Source: Lacticaseibacillus hegangensis (lineage in GTDB: Bacteria > Bacillota > Bacilli > Lactobacillales > Lactobacillaceae). Taken from it: a stretch of 56,082 nucleotides of DNA. The stretch is from the NCBI RefSeq assembly GCF_003946465.1, contig NZ_RHOL01000019.1:1-56082 (forward strand), given 5' to 3'. Made by a program: the position numbers and the translations under genes. Of this stretch, positions 1 through 8,034 are shown piece after piece. The notes beneath the pieces were generated by a model, which was not told the DNA's origin, made no database searches, and saw only the letters and a list, made by a program, of their open reading frames with translations. Every line of letters starts with the position of its first letter. The first letter of the stretch is position 1.

Positions 1-48
1 CAGCGCCTTGAGACGCAGCCAGCAACAGGGGCTTATAGCCCCAGAGAA

Positions 49-75
49 AACCACCCGTTCGACGGGTGGTTTTTA
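49..75 (+). terminator. Intrinsic terminator of an upstream, out-of-window gene
   Basis: A 9-bp stem (AACCACCCG at 49-57, CGGGTGGTT at 63-71) with a short TTCGA loop runs into a T-rich tail. It separates whatever lies left of the window from the DUF3737 gene. The first 48 bases are too short to assign to a gene. Confidence 0.85.
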
Positions 76-107
76 TTCTCAAGCGGCCGCCAGTGAGGGA
101 GGACATA

Positions 108-971
108 ATGGAAACCATTCAGGATCAATTCTTTGATGGCGAGCGGCCGTTGTTTGGCCAGCACGACGCGCGCATCATCCGCACGACCTTTGGCGAAGGC
201 GAGTCACCGCTGAAGGAAAGCCGCGACATCACGCTGCGGGATAGCACCTTCACGTGGAAGTATCCGCTTTGGTACAGCAAGCACGTCGATGTGATCAATA
301 CCATTTTTGAGACGATGAGTCGCAGCGGCATCTGGTACACTGACGATATTTCGCTGCGCACTTGCAGTTTTCAGGCGCCGAAGCTGTTTCGGCGCGCGCA
401 TCACATTACCCTGCAAAACGATTTCTTCGCTGATGCCCAGGAGACGCTTTGGTCCTGCTCGGACATCGCAATCGAAAATGTGAACGTGACCGGCGATTAT
501 TTTGCCAAAGACAGTGAGAACATCTACGTTGATCACCTGAACTTGGTGGGTAATTACGCCTTCGACGGCTGCAAGTACGTCGAGGTGCACAACTCCACTT
601 TTGTCACTAAGGATGCGTTCTGGAACTGCGATCATGTGGTGATTTTTGATTCCGTGATTTCCGGCGAGTACCTGGCCTGGAACACGAAGCACCTGACCCT
701 GATCAATTGCACGATCGCCAGCGACCAGGGCCTCTGCTACAGCGATGACCTGACGCTCAAAAACTGTCGGATGATGGAAACCGATCTGGCCTTTGAGTAC
801 TGCACCAACATCGATGCCGAGGTGACGACGCCGATTCGCAGCGTGAAGAATCCAATCTCCGGCAAGATCCGGGCCAAGGCAATTGGTACCCTGATTTTGG
901 ATCCGACCAAGATCGACCCGGCCAAAACCGAGATCAGCACTGACAATCAGCCAAAGGTGGTGCAAGCATGA
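108..971 (+). CDS. DUF3737 family protein (pentapeptide/right-handed-helix-like repeats)
   Basis: 287 aa. I chose ATG 108 because GAGGGAGGA lies just before it; the longer reading frame from 66 starts inside the terminator stem. The sequence is a run of short repeating strands alternating hydrophobic, Asn/Asp and aromatic residues (for example ITLRDSTF, IAIENVNV, LTLINCTI), as expected for a right-handed beta-helix such as DUF3737. The family is common in lactobacilli and streptococci and often neighbours C-S lyase genes; its biochemical role is unknown. No signal peptide or membrane segment is visible, so it is probably cytosolic. The stop overlaps the next start by 4 bp (ATGA), implying translational coupling with the PatB-like gene. 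Confidence 0.8.
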   Translation: METIQDQFFDGERPLFGQHDARIIRTTFGEGESPLKESRDITLRDSTFTWKYPLWYSKHVDVINTIFETMSRSGIWYTDDISLRTCSFQAPKLFRRAHHITLQNDFFADAQETLWSCSDIAIENVNVTGDYFAKDSENIYVDHLNLVGNYAFDGCKYVEVHNSTFVTKDAFWNCDHVVIFDSVISGEYLAWNTKHLTLINCTIASDQGLCYSDDLTLKNCRMMETDLAFEYCTNIDAEVTTPIRSVKNPISGKIRAKAIGTLILDPTKIDPAKTEISTDNQPKVVQA

Positions 972-2143
972 GCGAGTTTGACCAGCTGATCGATCGCACC
1001 GGGACCGACTCGATCAAGTGGGCGGTAAAACCCGGTGAGCTGCCGATGTGGATCGCTGACATGGACTTCAAGACCGCACCGGCCATTATTGCCGCAATGC
1101 AGCAGAAAGTGCAGTTTGGCGTGTTCGGGTACGAGGAGCCGCCCGCGGCGTATTTCACCGCCGTGGCCGACTGGTATGAAAGTCAGCACGGCGCGCGGCC
1201 TGACCCGGCTTGGATGCTGTATTGCACCGGCGTGATCCCAGCGGTGTCCTCAGTGGTGCGGCGAGTTTCGCATCCCGGGGACAACGTGGTGGTCCAGGCG
1301 CCGGTGTACAACATGTTCTACCACTCGATTGAAAACAATGGGCGCCACACGCTGTCGTCGGATCTGGTGTACGACCAGGCAGCCGGCACCTACCACATCG
1401 ATTTTGAAGACTTAGAGCAAAAGCTCGCTGATCCGCTCAGTACCCTGATGATTCTGTGCAACCCGCACAACCCTGTCGGCAAAGCCTGGTCAAAGGCGAC
1501 GTTGACGCGGATCGCCGAGCTTTGCTTGAAGCACCACGTGGTCTTGCTTTCAGACGAGATTCACGGGGACCTCGTCTTCGGCGCCCCCGCTTACACGCCG
1601 GTGTTTGCCCTGCCAGAGCGGCTGCGCAACAACGCGGTAATCTGCGTGTCACCGTCTAAGACGTTTAATGTGGCGGCACTGCATGCTGCCACCGTAATCG
1701 TGCCGGGAGCGGCGCTGCGTGAATCGGTCACCCGCGCCCTCAATAACGATGAGCTGGCCGAGCCTAACCTACTGTCGCTGCCGGCCAGCATCGCGGCATA
1801 CACCCAAGGCGCGGCTTGGCTGGCGGATTTGAAGGCGACACTGCTGGCCAACCGGCGGCAGGTCCAAGACTTTCTGCAGTCGTCGCTGCCTGCCGTGAAA
1901 CCAGCGTTTGAGAATGCGACGTATCTGCTGTGGCTCGACATCTCGGCGCTGCACACCGACAGTGAGACCTTCTGCCAATTCCTGCGCGAGCAAACCGGGT
2001 TGATTCTCTCGGCCGGCGGCGAGTACCGCGGCAATGGCGCGCAGTTCATTCGCATGAACATCGCCTGTCCCAAGGCGCAGATCACCGATGGGTTGCAACG
2101 CCTGGCCAAGGGTGTTCATTTATTTGAGGAACAAAATCTATAG
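968..2143 (+). CDS. patB: PatB/MalY-type pyridoxal-phosphate C-S lyase (cystathionine beta-lyase-like)
   Basis: 391 aa, a full-length fold-type I aminotransferase-like enzyme. Members cleave the C-S bond of cystathionine, cysteine or related thioethers, releasing a thiol, pyruvate and ammonia. The PLP lysine is in SPSKTFN (Lys231), the pyridine-N-binding aspartate in LSDEIHGD (Asp196), and CNPHNPVGK is the usual Asn-Pro-x-Asn-Pro loop. Early WAVKPGELPMWIADMDF is typical of the MalY/PatB subgroup rather than MetC. It overlaps the DUF3737 stop by 4 bp and is followed after 11 bp by an aldo/keto reductase, so the three are probably one transcript. The true substrate (cystathionine versus cysteine conjugates) cannot be read from sequence. 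Confidence 0.9.
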   Translation: MSEFDQLIDRTGTDSIKWAVKPGELPMWIADMDFKTAPAIIAAMQQKVQFGVFGYEEPPAAYFTAVADWYESQHGARPDPAWMLYCTGVIPAVSSVVRRVSHPGDNVVVQAPVYNMFYHSIENNGRHTLSSDLVYDQAAGTYHIDFEDLEQKLADPLSTLMILCNPHNPVGKAWSKATLTRIAELCLKHHVVLLSDEIHGDLVFGAPAYTPVFALPERLRNNAVICVSPSKTFNVAALHAATVIVPGAALRESVTRALNNDELAEPNLLSLPASIAAYTQGAAWLADLKATLLANRRQVQDFLQSSLPAVKPAFENATYLLWLDISALHTDSETFCQFLREQTGLILSAGGEYRGNGAQFIRMNIACPKAQITDGLQRLAKGVHLFEEQNL

Positions 2144-2154
2144 GAGGCATTACA

Positions 2155-2970
2155 ATGGCATCTTCGATTTTGACAGAAACCTATGAGTTGGCAAATGGCG
2201 TTAAGATTCCCAAAGTTGGCTTTGGCACGTGGCAGATTCCCCAGGCCGAGGCCCAAGAGGCAGTCTATAACGCATTGTCTCTCGGCTATCGCCACATCGA
2301 CACGGCGCTGGCCTATCACAACGAGGAAGGCGTTGGGGCGGCCATCAGCTACTCCGGCATTCCCCGCAATCAGATCTTTGTGACCACCAAGCTGCCGGCT
2401 GAGACCAAGACCTACGAGGGCGCTAAGCAGGATTTTGAGACCTCGCTTAAGAATCTGGGCCTTGATTACGTCGACTTGTACCTGATCCACGCACCGTGGC
2501 CATGGGCCAAGCGCGGGAACTACGACAAGGAGAACAAGGACGTCTGGAAGGCCATGGAAGAGATTTACCAAAGCGGCCGGGCCAAGGCCATTGGGATCTC
2601 AAACTTCGGCGTGCCGGAGATGAAGAACATCTTTGACGGGGCCACCGTCAAGCCGATGGTCAACCAGATTCAGTACCATGTTGGCTACACGGAAAACCCC
2701 ATCACGAAGTTTGCCAAAGATAACGGCCTGCTAGTCGAGGCCTACTCGCCGCTTGCCACCGGCCGCCTGCTGCAGGACCCTGATTTGACGGCGATGGCCG
2801 AGCAGTACAACGTGTCCATTGCGCAACTGGCCATCAAGTTCTGCCTGCAAAATGGGGTGTTGCCGCTGCCGAAGGCCACCCACCGGTTCCACGCGGAAAG
2901 CAACGCCCAGTTGGACTTCACCATCAGCGATAAAGACATGGACCAGCTCAACCGGCTGGAAGAAGAATAA
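2155..2970 (+). CDS. Aldo/keto reductase (NADPH-dependent, 2,5-diketo-gluconate reductase-like)
   Basis: 271 aa, normal length for the single-domain AKR TIM barrel. The catalytic tetrad is intact: Asp49 (YRHIDTA), Tyr54 (ALAYHNEE), Lys79 (VTTKLP) and His112 (LIHAPWPW). GISNFG and LPLPKAT are the family's later signatures, the latter in the NADP-binding region. A good AGGAGG-type site precedes ATG 2155 and a terminator follows. It is a paralogue of the gene at 42680, sharing the HAPWPW motif. It likely reduces small aldehydes or ketones; the physiological substrate is not evident. Confidence 0.9.
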   Translation: MASSILTETYELANGVKIPKVGFGTWQIPQAEAQEAVYNALSLGYRHIDTALAYHNEEGVGAAISYSGIPRNQIFVTTKLPAETKTYEGAKQDFETSLKNLGLDYVDLYLIHAPWPWAKRGNYDKENKDVWKAMEEIYQSGRAKAIGISNFGVPEMKNIFDGATVKPMVNQIQYHVGYTENPITKFAKDNGLLVEAYSPLATGRLLQDPDLTAMAEQYNVSIAQLAIKFCLQNGVLPLPKATHRFHAESNAQLDFTISDKDMDQLNRLEEE

Positions 2971-2991
2971 TAAAGGATTGATCCGCTTTAC

Positions 2992-3019
2992 GCCGTTGCC
3001 TTCGGGTGACGGCTTTTTT
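2992..3019 (+). terminator. Terminator after the aldo/keto reductase
   Basis: Hairpin GCCGTTGCC - TTCG - GGTGACGGC (2992-3013) with a stable tetraloop, followed by six Ts. Confidence 0.85.
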
Positions 3020-3089
3020 GGCGCGAACGAAAATGCGTGTCACTCATCTGCTTGTTAACGAACTGTAATGAAAACGTAGGGCTTTTTGC

Positions 3090-3117
3090 TTGAATTCGCC
3101 TCCTGACCCGGTATAAT
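3090..3117 (+). promoter_or_regulatory. Sigma-A promoter of the regulator-potABCD operon
   Basis: TTGAAT (3090-3095), 16-bp spacer, TATAAT (3112-3117). The predicted start is near 3124, immediately before the palindrome at 3129-3147. Confidence 0.75.
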
Positions 3118-3128
3118 AGGCAAAGCGT

Positions 3129-3147
3129 ACTAAACTTATGGTTTAGT
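3129..3147 (+). promoter_or_regulatory. Palindromic operator at the start of the pot operon transcript
   Basis: Perfect inverted repeat ACTAAAC - TTATG - GTTTAGT just downstream of the predicted transcription start. The position suits a repressor roadblock. The obvious candidate is the XRE-cupin protein encoded immediately downstream, as in PuuR-type autoregulation; this assignment is inference. Confidence 0.6.
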
Positions 3148-3176
3148 TTGACAAAACCGACGCTGGGGGTGGCCGA

Positions 3177-3716
3177 ATGGACATAGGACAGAAAATCCGT
3201 GATTTGAGGATCCAGAAAAACCTGACTCAAGAGGAGTTGGGGGAACGCACCGATTTGACGAAGGGCTACATCTCACAGCTGGAACACAACCAGTCCTCAC
3301 CGTCGATGGAGACGTTCTTTGATATTTTGAATGTGCTGGGCCAGACGCCGGCGCAATTTTTCACCGAGGATCAAAACCAGCAGCTGGTGTACGCCGTGGC
3401 GGATCAAACCGAATACGTGGATGAAGAACGCGGCTATCAGCTGCGCTGGCTGGTGCCGGAATCCAACGAGAATGAAATGGAGCCGGTTCACATCACCTTT
3501 GAGGCTGGCGGTGAATTTAAGACTTTCGAACCGTCACCGGCGGAGACCTTCATCTATGTCGTGTCAGGGCGCGTGAAGCTGGAGCTCGGCAGTGCCACCT
3601 ACCTGGCCAAGCGTGGGGAGACGATTTATTTTCACGCGACGCAGCAGCATCGCATTGTGAATGCCGCCCGCGGCAAAAGTGTGATTTTGCTGGTGGCAAC
3701 GGCGTCTTACTTATAG
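3177..3716 (+). CDS. XRE-cupin transcriptional regulator (PuuR-like) of polyamine uptake
   Basis: 179 aa with two domains. Residues 5-62 form an XRE helix-turn-helix (LTQEELGERTDLTKGYISQLE). Residues about 105-175 form a small cupin barrel (FEPSPAETFIYVVSGRVKLE, then GETIYFHATQQHRI). This layout is that of PuuR-type regulators, which sense a small ligand in the cupin. It is the first gene of an operon with potABCD (12 bp gap), so polyamine or a derivative is the probable ligand. A perfect inverted repeat at 3129-3147 is a plausible autoregulatory site. The ribosome site is a run of Gs (GGGGGTGG) rather than classic AGGAGG. Confidence 0.88.
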   Translation: MDIGQKIRDLRIQKNLTQEELGERTDLTKGYISQLEHNQSSPSMETFFDILNVLGQTPAQFFTEDQNQQLVYAVADQTEYVDEERGYQLRWLVPESNENEMEPVHITFEAGGEFKTFEPSPAETFIYVVSGRVKLELGSATYLAKRGETIYFHATQQHRIVNAARGKSVILLVATASYL

Positions 3717-3728
3717 GGGGAGTGAAAA

Positions 3729-4817
3729 TTGAGCAAAACGATCATCGAATTGAAGCATGTCAGCAAGGTTTATGGGGACACGACCGTACTAAAGGACATC
3801 AACATTGAAATCGAGCAGGGCAAGTTTTACACGCTGCTTGGCCCCAGCGGCTCTGGCAAGACGACAATTTTGCGCGCCATTGCGGGCTTTCTTGACCCGA
3901 CCTCTGGCGACGTGCTCTTTGACGGCAAGCGCATCAACGACATTCCCGCCAATGAGCGCAAGGTCAACACTGTCTTCCAGGACTACGCGTTGTTTCCGCA
4001 CCTGAACGTTTTTGAAAATGTTGCGTTCGGGCTGCGCATTCAAAAGCACACGAAGGGTGAAATCAAAACCCGAGTGGAGGATGCGCTGAAGATGGTGCGC
4101 CTGGAGGGCCTGGCCGACCGTGAAATCGCCGAGCTTTCAGGCGGGCAGCAGCAGCGCGTCGCCATTGCCCGGGCAATTGTGCTGGAGCCTGAGGTGCTGC
4201 TCTTGGACGAGCCGCTGTCAGCCCTTGACGCTAAGCTGCGCAAGGACATGCAGTACGAACTGCGCGAACTGCAGCAGCGCCTCGGGATCACCTTTCTGTT
4301 TGTGACGCATGATCAGGAAGAGGCATTGGCCCTGTCCGACGAGATTTTCGTGATGAACGATGGTGAGGTGCAGCAATCCGGCACGCCGGTAGATATCTAT
4401 GATGAGCCGGTCAACCATTTCGTCGCGGATTTCATCGGCGAATCAAACATTGTGTCAGGCCACATGGTCCAGGATTACCTGGTGGAATTTAACGGCAAGC
4501 AGTTCGAGTGTGCCGATGCGGGGATGCGGGCGAATGAATCGGTTGAGGTCGTGCTGCGGCCTGAAGACCTGGACATCACTGCGGTTGGCGCTGGTAAGGT
4601 GACTGTTGACGTCGACACCCAGCTGTTCCGCGGCGACTATTACGAAATTGTGGCTTACGACGACGCGAAGAACGAATGGCTGATCCACTCGACGAACCCG
4701 GCGAAGGATGGTGATCGCGTCGACTTGACTTTTGATCCGGAAGACATCCACGTCATGCGGCTAAATGAATCCGAAGAGGACTTTGACGCGCGGCTGGAAA
4801 GCTACGAAGGCGAATAG
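3729..4817 (+). CDS. potA: Spermidine/putrescine ABC transporter, ATP-binding protein
   Basis: 362 aa. It energises polyamine import with the PotB/PotC permeases and the PotD binding protein at the inner face of the membrane. Walker [10 protein letters not shown] at 38-46, the Q-loop in [23 protein letters not shown], signature [14 protein letters not shown], Walker [12 protein letters not shown] and the switch His in VTHDQEEAL are all present. A C-terminal TOBE-type domain (about 270-350, [10 protein letters not shown]) is typical of PotA. The start codon is TTG (3729), placed by the upstream GGGGGAGTG and the family's N-terminal [11 protein letters not shown]. It is followed by potB after 10 bp. 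Confidence 0.95.
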   Translation: MSKTIIELKHVSKVYGDTTVLKDINIEIEQGKFYTLLGPSGSGKTTILRAIAGFLDPTSGDVLFDGKRINDIPANERKVNTVFQDYALFPHLNVFENVAFGLRIQKHTKGEIKTRVEDALKMVRLEGLADREIAELSGGQQQRVAIARAIVLEPEVLLLDEPLSALDAKLRKDMQYELRELQQRLGITFLFVTHDQEEALALSDEIFVMNDGEVQQSGTPVDIYDEPVNHFVADFIGESNIVSGHMVQDYLVEFNGKQFECADAGMRANESVEVVLRPEDLDITAVGAGKVTVDVDTQLFRGDYYEIVAYDDAKNEWLIHSTNPAKDGDRVDLTFDPEDIHVMRLNESEEDFDARLESYEGE

Positions 4818-4827
4818 GAGGCCGGCG

Positions 4828-5646
4828 ATGAAAAAATCAACGCAAAATCTGGCCTTTTACGTGCCCTACATCCTTTGGATCGTCCTGTTCGTGATTGCGC
4901 CGATGGTGCTGATTGTCTACCAATCCTTCTTCAACATTGAAGGTCAGTTCACCCTGAGCAATTACGCCACCTATTTTCAATCCGGGACATACATCATGAT
5001 GACCATCAACTCGGTCTGGTACGCCTTTTTGATCACGGCCCTGACGCTTTTGATCTCGTACCCGGCGGCGTACCTGTTGCATTACGCCAAGCACAAGGAG
5101 CTGTGGCTGCTGCTGATCATCTTGCCGACCTGGATCAATCTGCTGCTGAAGGCCTACGCCTTTATCGGCATCTTCAGTCAGGACGGCGGGATCAACACGT
5201 TCCTGCGGATGATGGGGCTGGGGCCGCACCAGTTCCTGTTCACCGACTTTTCGTTCATTTTCGTGGCCAGCTACATCGAGATTCCGTTTATGATCCTGCC
5301 GATTTTCAACGGCATTGAGGAGCTCAACGAGGGGCTGGTCAATGCCAGCCGCGATCTTGGTGCCAAGTGGTGGCAGTCGTTTACCCGTGTGATCTTGCCT
5401 TTGACCATGAGCGGAGTCAAGGCAGGAGTGCAGGCGGTGTTCATTCCCAGCTTGAGCCTCTTCATGCTGACCCGTTTGATTGGCGGCAACCGGGTCATCA
5501 CCTTGGGGACGGCAATCGAGGAGCACTTCCTGACGACGATGAATTGGGGGATGGGCTCAACCATCGGCGTTGTGCTCATTGTCGCCATGGTCATCATCAT
5601 GTTCCTGACCGGTGAGCGGAAGAAGAAGGGAGGACGGCAAGCATGA
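4828..5646 (+). CDS. potB: Spermidine/putrescine ABC transporter permease PotB
   Basis: 272 aa from ATG 4828, which has AGGAGG seven bases upstream; an in-frame upstream extension would sit inside potA. It has about six membrane segments, beginning with NLAFYVPYILWIVLFVIAPMV. The cytoplasmic EAA loop that docks on PotA is visible as ASRDLGAKWWQSFTRVILP. Partner permease PotC starts within its stop codon (4-bp overlap), ensuring equal synthesis. Substrate identity rests on operon order potABCD and on PotD. Confidence 0.95.
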   Translation: MKKSTQNLAFYVPYILWIVLFVIAPMVLIVYQSFFNIEGQFTLSNYATYFQSGTYIMMTINSVWYAFLITALTLLISYPAAYLLHYAKHKELWLLLIILPTWINLLLKAYAFIGIFSQDGGINTFLRMMGLGPHQFLFTDFSFIFVASYIEIPFMILPIFNGIEELNEGLVNASRDLGAKWWQSFTRVILPLTMSGVKAGVQAVFIPSLSLFMLTRLIGGNRVITLGTAIEEHFLTTMNWGMGSTIGVVLIVAMVIIMFLTGERKKKGGRQA

Positions 5647-6470
5647 AAAAGTGGAAATGGTCGAATCTCTACCTGATTTTTGTGTTTATCATGTTGTACG
5701 TGCCCATCGCTTACCTGATCATCTACAGCTTCTCCAAAGGGGACACCATGAGCAACTTCCGCGGGTTCACTTGGGCGCATTACAGCGAGCTGTTCGCGGA
5801 TACCCGCATGATTCAGATCGTGGTCGATACCCTGATGCTGGCGCTGCTGTCCAGCTTGATCGCGACCATCGTGGGAACGCTGGGGGCGCTGGCCATTAGC
5901 CGCACCACCAAGCCGGTGTTGAAAAACTCAATTTTGTCTTTGAACAACATCCTGATGGTGTCTCCTGATGTCATTATCGGTGCCAGTTTTCTGATTTTCT
6001 TCACGGCGCTTCACGTGCCGCTCGGGTTCTTGTCCGTGCTGCTGAGCCATATCGCATTTTCAATTCCGATCGTGGTGCTGATGGTGCTGCCGCGGCTATC
6101 TGAAATGAGCCCCTCACTGCTGGACGCGGCGCGGGATCTGGGCTCGACAAACACGCAGACGCTGACGCGGGTCATCATGCCGTTCATCACGCCGGGGATC
6201 CTGTCTGGGTTCTTCATGGCCTTCACCTACTCCCTGGACGATTTTGCCGTGACCTTCTTTGTCACCGGCAACGGGTTTGAGACCCTCTCTGTCGAGATTT
6301 ACGCCCGCGCGCGGCAGGGTATCAGCCTGGAGATCAACGCACTGTCCGGCGTGATGTTTATTTTCTCGCTGGTGCTGGTGGTGGGGTACTACTTCATCCA
6401 GCGCGGCAGTGCGTCCCACAAGGCCAAGTTGAAAGCAAAGGGGGCGGCGCTCAATGAAACGACTCATTAG
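5643..6470 (+). CDS. potC: Spermidine/putrescine ABC transporter permease PotC
   Basis: 275 aa with six predicted membrane segments. The EAA-type loop is DAARDLGSTNTQTLTRVIMP. The region FTYSLDDFAVTFFVTG matches the conserved PotC segment after the loop. It overlaps potB by 4 bp and potD by 17 bp, consistent with coupled translation of all three. Confidence 0.95.
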   Translation: MKKWKWSNLYLIFVFIMLYVPIAYLIIYSFSKGDTMSNFRGFTWAHYSELFADTRMIQIVVDTLMLALLSSLIATIVGTLGALAISRTTKPVLKNSILSLNNILMVSPDVIIGASFLIFFTALHVPLGFLSVLLSHIAFSIPIVVLMVLPRLSEMSPSLLDAARDLGSTNTQTLTRVIMPFITPGILSGFFMAFTYSLDDFAVTFFVTGNGFETLSVEIYARARQGISLEINALSGVMFIFSLVLVVGYYFIQRGSASHKAKLKAKGAALNETTH

Positions 6471-7527
6471 TATGGCCGCGGTCATTTTGGCCGCCGTCAT
6501 CGGGCTTGCCGTGTGGAGCAACTCCCTGCAAAAAGCGCAGGGGGCGACCGGCGACAACACGCTGAATCTGGCCAACTGGGGGGATTACATCGACCCGGCG
6601 CTGGTCAAAAAGTTTGAAAAAGAGTCCGGTTACCACGTCAACCTGGAGACTTTTGATTCCAACGAAGCTATGTACACCAAAATTCAGCAGGGCGGGACGT
6701 CCTATGACCTGACCGTCCCTTCTGAATACATGGTCGAAAAAATGGCCCGGGCGAAGATGCTGGTGCCGCTGGATAAAAGCAAGCTGCACGGGCTGAATAA
6801 TTACGGCTCGCTGTACATGAATCGCTCGTTTGATCCCGGCAACAAGTACTCACTGCCCTATTTCTGGGGTACCCTGGGGATTATCTACAATGACAAATAC
6901 GTTTCTGCCGATGAGGTCCAGCATTGGAATGACCTGTGGTCCCCGAAGTTTAAGGACAACATCATGCTGATCGATTCGGCGCGTGATATCATGGGCTTTT
7001 CGCTGCGGTCGATGGGCAAGTCGATGAACACTACCGACCCCAACACGCTGGCTTTGGCCAAGGCCAAGCTGGACCAGATGTCTCCGAATGTGAAGGCCGT
7101 GGTCGCCGATGAAATCAAAATGTACATGGCGGCCGATGAATCCGAGCTGGCGGTCGACTGGTCCGGTGAGGCGGCGGATATGATGGCCAACAACTCGCAC
7201 CTTCACTACATCGTGCCGAGTGAAGGGTCTAACCTGTGGTTTGATAACTTGGTGATTCCTAAGACGGCCAAGCATTACAAGGCGATTTACGCCTTCCTCA
7301 ACTTCATCACTGACCCGAAGAACGCGGCCCAAAATGCCGAGTACGTCGGTTATTCGACCCCCAATACCGCGGCCTTAAAGCTGCTGCCAAAGTCAGTGCG
7401 CAACGACAAGCAGTTCTACCCGGACGCGACCGTGATCAAACGGTCTGAAGTTTACAAGGACCTGGATCCTAAGACGGTTGGTCTCTACAACGATTTGTAC
7501 TTGGAATTTAAGATGTACCGAAAATGA
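6454..7527 (+). CDS. potD: Spermidine/putrescine-binding protein PotD
   Basis: 357 aa. A hydrophobic N-terminus (about residues 4-22) is followed by the periplasmic-binding-protein fold, beginning with LNLANWGDYIDP. PSEYMVEKM, YFWGTLGIIYN and the C-terminal FITDPKNAAQNAEYVGYSTP are PotD/PotF signatures. Its start lies inside potC. No lipobox cysteine follows the hydrophobic stretch, so it is likely held by an uncleaved N-terminal anchor or secreted, rather than lipid-modified as many Gram-positive binding proteins are. Its last codons (YRK, stop) sit in a 12-bp sequence repeated 1.7 kb downstream at the far edge of the adjacent island. Confidence 0.93.
   Translation: MKRLISMAAVILAAVIGLAVWSNSLQKAQGATGDNTLNLANWGDYIDPALVKKFEKESGYHVNLETFDSNEAMYTKIQQGGTSYDLTVPSEYMVEKMARAKMLVPLDKSKLHGLNNYGSLYMNRSFDPGNKYSLPYFWGTLGIIYNDKYVSADEVQHWNDLWSPKFKDNIMLIDSARDIMGFSLRSMGKSMNTTDPNTLALAKAKLDQMSPNVKAVVADEIKMYMAADESELAVDWSGEAADMMANNSHLHYIVPSEGSNLWFDNLVIPKTAKHYKAIYAFLNFITDPKNAAQNAEYVGYSTPNTAALKLLPKSVRNDKQFYPDATVIKRSEVYKDLDPKTVGLYNDLYLEFKMYRK
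7514..7525 (+). repeat. Left copy of 12-bp direct repeat (putative att-like site in potD 3' end)
   Basis: TGTACCGAAAAT, covering the final potD codons. An identical copy lies at 9239-9250. Each copy is followed within about 20-50 bp by a CACGAG/CTCGTG hairpin. Together they bracket an AT-richer segment. Confidence 0.55.
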
Positions 7528-7540
7528 GATAAGACACGAG

Positions 7541-7594
7541 AAAGCACGAGCTAGATTTGCTGATTGTCCGGCATTTCTGGCTCGTGCTTTTGTC
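7541..7594 (+). terminator. Hairpin/terminator after potD
   Basis: Stem AAAGCACGAG (7541-7550) with CTCGTGCTTT (7581-7590) around a 30-nt loop, ending in a short T-containing tail. It resembles the hairpin at 9271-9314 at the other edge of the island. Confidence 0.6.
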
Positions 7595-7621
7595 GTCTGT
7601 TCGTGTGTTCTCTCGTCCGAA

Positions 7622-7658
7622 TGGGGTACATTTTGTGGGTACACTATTTTGTACCCCA
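7622..7658. repeat. Inverted repeat TGGGGTACA/TGTACCCCA
   Basis: Two perfect 9-bp arms (7622-7630 and 7650-7658) around 19 bp that contain a further GGGTACA. It is gene-free. It may be a protein-binding site or a recombination remnant; nothing decides between these. Confidence 0.5.
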
Positions 7659-7795
7659 GTTTTTGTCGTGCGTCGCATTGTCTGTCTGCTTCTTGCCCTT
7701 CTTATTGATCTCATGAAAGTTATTGAAGGATATTGACTGGAGTATTTTTTTGCAGATGAAGGTAACGAAACGAAACCATCGAAGGAAGCGAGAGT

Positions 7796-7918
7796 ATGAT
7801 GTGGTTGCTGATTTCAATCTTGGTTGTTCAAATTTCGATTCTAATCCTCCTCGTCAAAATAAGCCGGGGCTATTATCTCATGTCTGTAAAATGGAAGGTG
7901 GCATTGTTTTGGACTTAA
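7796..7918 (+). CDS. Very small hydrophobic protein (40 aa)
   Basis: ATG 7796 with GAAGGAAG about 8-15 bases upstream encodes 40 aa. The N-terminal half is a single membrane-spanning stretch (LLISILVVQISILILLV), followed by a short basic, aromatic tail (KISRGYY, VKWK). Its 3' end overlaps the 47-aa ORF at 7891 in another frame. Size and layout recall type-I toxin or holin-like peptides, but there is no recognisable family motif, so the function is unknown. It could also be a chance ORF. Confidence 0.4.
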   Translation: MMWLLISILVVQISILILLVKISRGYYLMSVKWKVALFWT

Positions 7919-8034
7919 TAGTAACTTTACTTGGTTGTGCCGTGGCCGTTCTCGTCAGCGGTATTTTTACCCTGGTGGCGAATCGCCTCGCGGAGAGAGC
8001 CAAGCGATTTCTTCGGAATAATCAGCATAAGTAG
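7891..8034 (+). CDS. Small membrane protein candidate (47 aa), antisense to the end of the next gene
   Basis: ATG 7891 encodes a hydrophobic segment (IVLDLIVTLLGCAVAVLVSG) and a basic tail (NRLAERAKRFLRNN). The hydrophobic-then-basic arrangement is that of holin-like peptides. No strong ribosome site precedes it, and its last 108 bp are antisense to the C-terminal coding region of the membrane protein at 7927-8685. A longer reading frame extends upstream to 7723 but lacks membrane-protein character there. The 40-aa ORF at 7796 is the better supported alternative. Confidence 0.3.
   Translation: MEGGIVLDLIVTLLGCAVAVLVSGIFTLVANRLAERAKRFLRNNQHK

Noticed and set aside
204-965. 253-aa open frame on the minus strand
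   Set aside because: It mirrors the DUF3737 gene and shows no domain or ribosome site.
7723-7890. Upstream extension of the 47-aa ORF to a 103-aa protein
   Set aside because: The extension has no hydrophobic or domain pattern, no ribosome site, and overlaps the better-supported 40-aa frame.
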